Part shown: in pieces, positions 34,049 to 35,712 of the stretch | How the letters are laid out: each line of letters begins with the position of its first letter | Position numbering within the stretch: the first letter of the stretch is position 1 | Source: Rhodoferax sp. | Lineage (GTDB): Bacteria; Pseudomonadota; Gammaproteobacteria; Burkholderiales; Burkholderiaceae_C | DNA: 35,712 nucleotides | Direction of reading: 5' to 3' | Assembly: GCA_018063505.1 (NCBI GenBank) | Contig: JAGPBF010000018.1 | Location: forward strand, 1 to 35,712 | Translations under genes and position numbers: made by a program | The notes under the pieces: model-generated | What the model saw: only the letters and a program-made list of their open reading frames with translations | Told to the model about the DNA's origin: nothing | Databases searched by the model: none

Positions 34049-35584
34049 TCAGCCCTCGGTCGCGCCTTGTTGCGACCGCACCGCCTGCCGGCTCAGCTTG
34101 CCGGTCGCGGTCTTCGGCAACTCACTGACAAAGCTGACCTGGGTCGGGCATTTGAATGCGGCCAGCCGTTCGCGGCAGAACGCCTGCACGGCAGCGACCG
34201 TTGGCGCGGCCTGCGGCCGCTGATCCGCGAGCCGGATGAACGCTGCCACGGTTTCGCCACGGTAAGCATCCGGCACCCCGACCACGATGACCTCGTTCAC
34301 GCCCGGGAACTGGTACAGCACATCTTCGACCTCCCGTGGCCAGACCTTGAAACCAGCGGCATTGATCTGGTCCTTCTTGCGATCGATCAGGTAGACCCAG
34401 CCGGCAGCGTCCATGAAGCCGATGTCCCCCGATCGCAGAGCGCCGTCGGGCGTGATCGCGTTGCGTGTGGCCTGCGGGTTGTTCCAGTAACCCGGCACCA
34501 CCTGCGGGCCGGAGAAATACAGTTCACCGACCTCTCCTGCCACGAGCGGCTGACCCTGGTCGTCATGGACCGTGACGATGGTGTCGGGCACCGGCACGCC
34601 GATGGACAAGGCGCCCGAGGCGGGATCGACCGGCGCGCGGGCATCGCGCGGTGTCAGCACGGCCGGCGCCGTGGTCTCCGTCATGCCGAAACAGTTGTGG
34701 ATATAACAACCGGTCAATTGCTCGAACCGCTCTACCAAGCTCGGCGCCACCGGCGCTCCGCCGGAGTATGCGCGCGTCAGCGCGGACAGATCGCTCGTTG
34801 CCAGATCCGGATGTTCGGTCAACGCAACGAACACCGTGATCGAACCCACCATGAAGCCACAGCGGTATTGCTGCAGCAGACGCAGGCACAGGCCAGCGTC
34901 GAACCGGACCATCAGCACCAATGGCGCGCCGGTGATCACGCTGATGCCCATGTGTGCGATCAGCCCGGTCATGTGACTCAGTGGCGCCACGCCCAGCACG
35001 GGTTCGTCGGGCTGCAGATGGATGAAGTCGCGGTACACCTGGGACGCGAAGTTGACGTTGGCGTGGGTATTGGTCGCGCCCTTTTGCGGCCCGGTCGTGC
35101 CCGAGGTATAGGCGATCATCGCGATGTCACTGGCAGCAAACGCGGTTTGCGCTGGCTGCGTGTCCGCGTGCTGGCGGCAAAACGCCAGCAGGTCGGTGGT
35201 ATGCACCGGTACCGGCGTGTCAAGCAGGGCTTTCAGGTGTGGCGGAACCTGCTGGCCGTCGAGGAAATCACGTACCCGCGTCGTCAGCACCAACCGGACC
35301 GCCGTTCCAATCAGCGCAGCGCGCATGGCCTGGTCGAATTCTTCGGCCGACGCGATGACGGCAATGGCGCCGGAGTCCACCAGGGTGTGGCGCAACTCGG
35401 CGCTGCGGTACATCGGGTTGGTCGGCACCAGGATGGCGCCGGCCTTCCAGATGCCTATCATCGCGATGACGAACTGCGGGACGTTCTGCAGGCACACCAG
35501 CACCCGCTCGCCTGCCGCAATGCCCGATCGCTGCAGACCAAGCGCCAGCGCGTCCGACAAGCGGTCCACCTCCGACCAGGGCAC
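34049..35584 (-). pseudogene. AMP-dependent acyl-CoA synthetase, N-terminus lost at the repeat
   Basis: A 511-codon frame of the long/medium-chain acyl-CoA ligase family. Core motifs are intact: P-loop YTSGTTGPQKG, FGMTE, GELYFSGP, Asp in SGDIGFMD, DRKKDQINAAGFKVWPREVE and the C-terminal catalytic Lys in PKTATGKLSRQ. The frame opens inside the first domain (PWSEVDRLSDALALGLQRSG); some 35-50 N-terminal residues usual for the family are absent because the 127-bp repeat starts two bases before the GTG at 35584. Either an insertion truncated it or the contig was joined or ended at a repeat. Translation from the internal GTG is possible but no ribosome binding site is seen. Confidence 0.8.
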
Positions 35585-35585
35585 G

Positions 35586-35712
35586 GGAGAATAGGATTTT
35601 CAAACGCCATAGGACGCCCCAAGAAAGGGCCTGAAAAAGCTCCCGGCCGAGCGCGCGGAGGGCTGAAGTACGCAAGTCTGGGCGGATTCAGCGCGCAGTC
35701 CGGGCGTCTGGA
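35586..35712. repeat. 127-bp direct repeat, copy 2, running off the window
   Basis: Identical by eye to 10127-10253 and in the same orientation. It begins directly at the broken acyl-CoA synthetase gene and continues to the last base of the window, so its full length is unknown. The sequence ending inside a repeat is typical of a short-read contig stopping at a multicopy element. Confidence 0.85.

Overview
The window is GC-rich bacterial DNA with dense, mostly minus-strand operons. It most likely comes from a betaproteobacterium of the order Burkholderiales. The grounds are the divergent murJ/rpsT pair at the left end, a Bug-type tripartite tricarboxylate transporter (TTT) binding protein, a class III CoA-transferase, and IclR- and AraC-controlled catabolic operons. 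No rRNA, tRNA, CRISPR array or phage gene was seen.

Region 1 (1-1263) is housekeeping: the start of murJ (cut by the window edge) and rpsT with a rho-independent terminator. Region 2 (1536-10037) is a five-gene minus-strand operon, kaiC-kaiB-hybrid histidine kinase-REC/EAL-pseudoREC/REC, with overlapping or near-abutting junctions. It joins a KaiA-less KaiBC module to a phosphorelay with a cyclic-di-GMP phosphodiesterase as one output. Region 3 (10034-10908) is an insertion-sequence scar: the cut end of a reading frame coupled to kaiC, a 127-bp repeat that recurs exactly at the right end of the window, and the frameshifted tail of an IS1634-type transposase.

Region 4 (10909-21494) is a catabolic cluster: an AraC regulator, an acetylpolyamine amidohydrolase-like deacetylase, a class III aminotransferase, an aldehyde dehydrogenase and a five-gene Dpp/Opp-type ABC importer whose genes are coupled by ATGA overlaps. 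The logic is uptake of an acylated amine, deacetylation, transamination to an aldehyde, and oxidation to an acid. Region 5 (21684-31619) holds an IclR regulator and a seven-gene minus-strand operon: class III CoA-transferase, thiol dioxygenase with 3-mercaptopropionate-dioxygenase residues, two crotonases, an ADP-forming acyl-CoA synthetase, a TTT binding protein and a DMSO-reductase-family molybdoenzyme. I read it as a candidate pathway for a thioether or mercapto-acid such as 3-mercaptopropionate or thiodipropionate. Related palindromes lie in front of the operon and in front of the IclR gene.

Region 6 (31733-35712) has an MFS transporter divergent from an AraC regulator, a short remnant of an unidentified coding sequence, and an acyl-CoA synthetase that has lost its N-terminus at the second copy of the 127-bp repeat. 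The two direct copies bracket about 25 kb containing both catabolic operons. The sequence stops inside the second copy, which suggests an assembly break in a multicopy element.

The most novel candidates are the kai-phosphorelay-c-di-GMP operon and the putative organosulfur operon.
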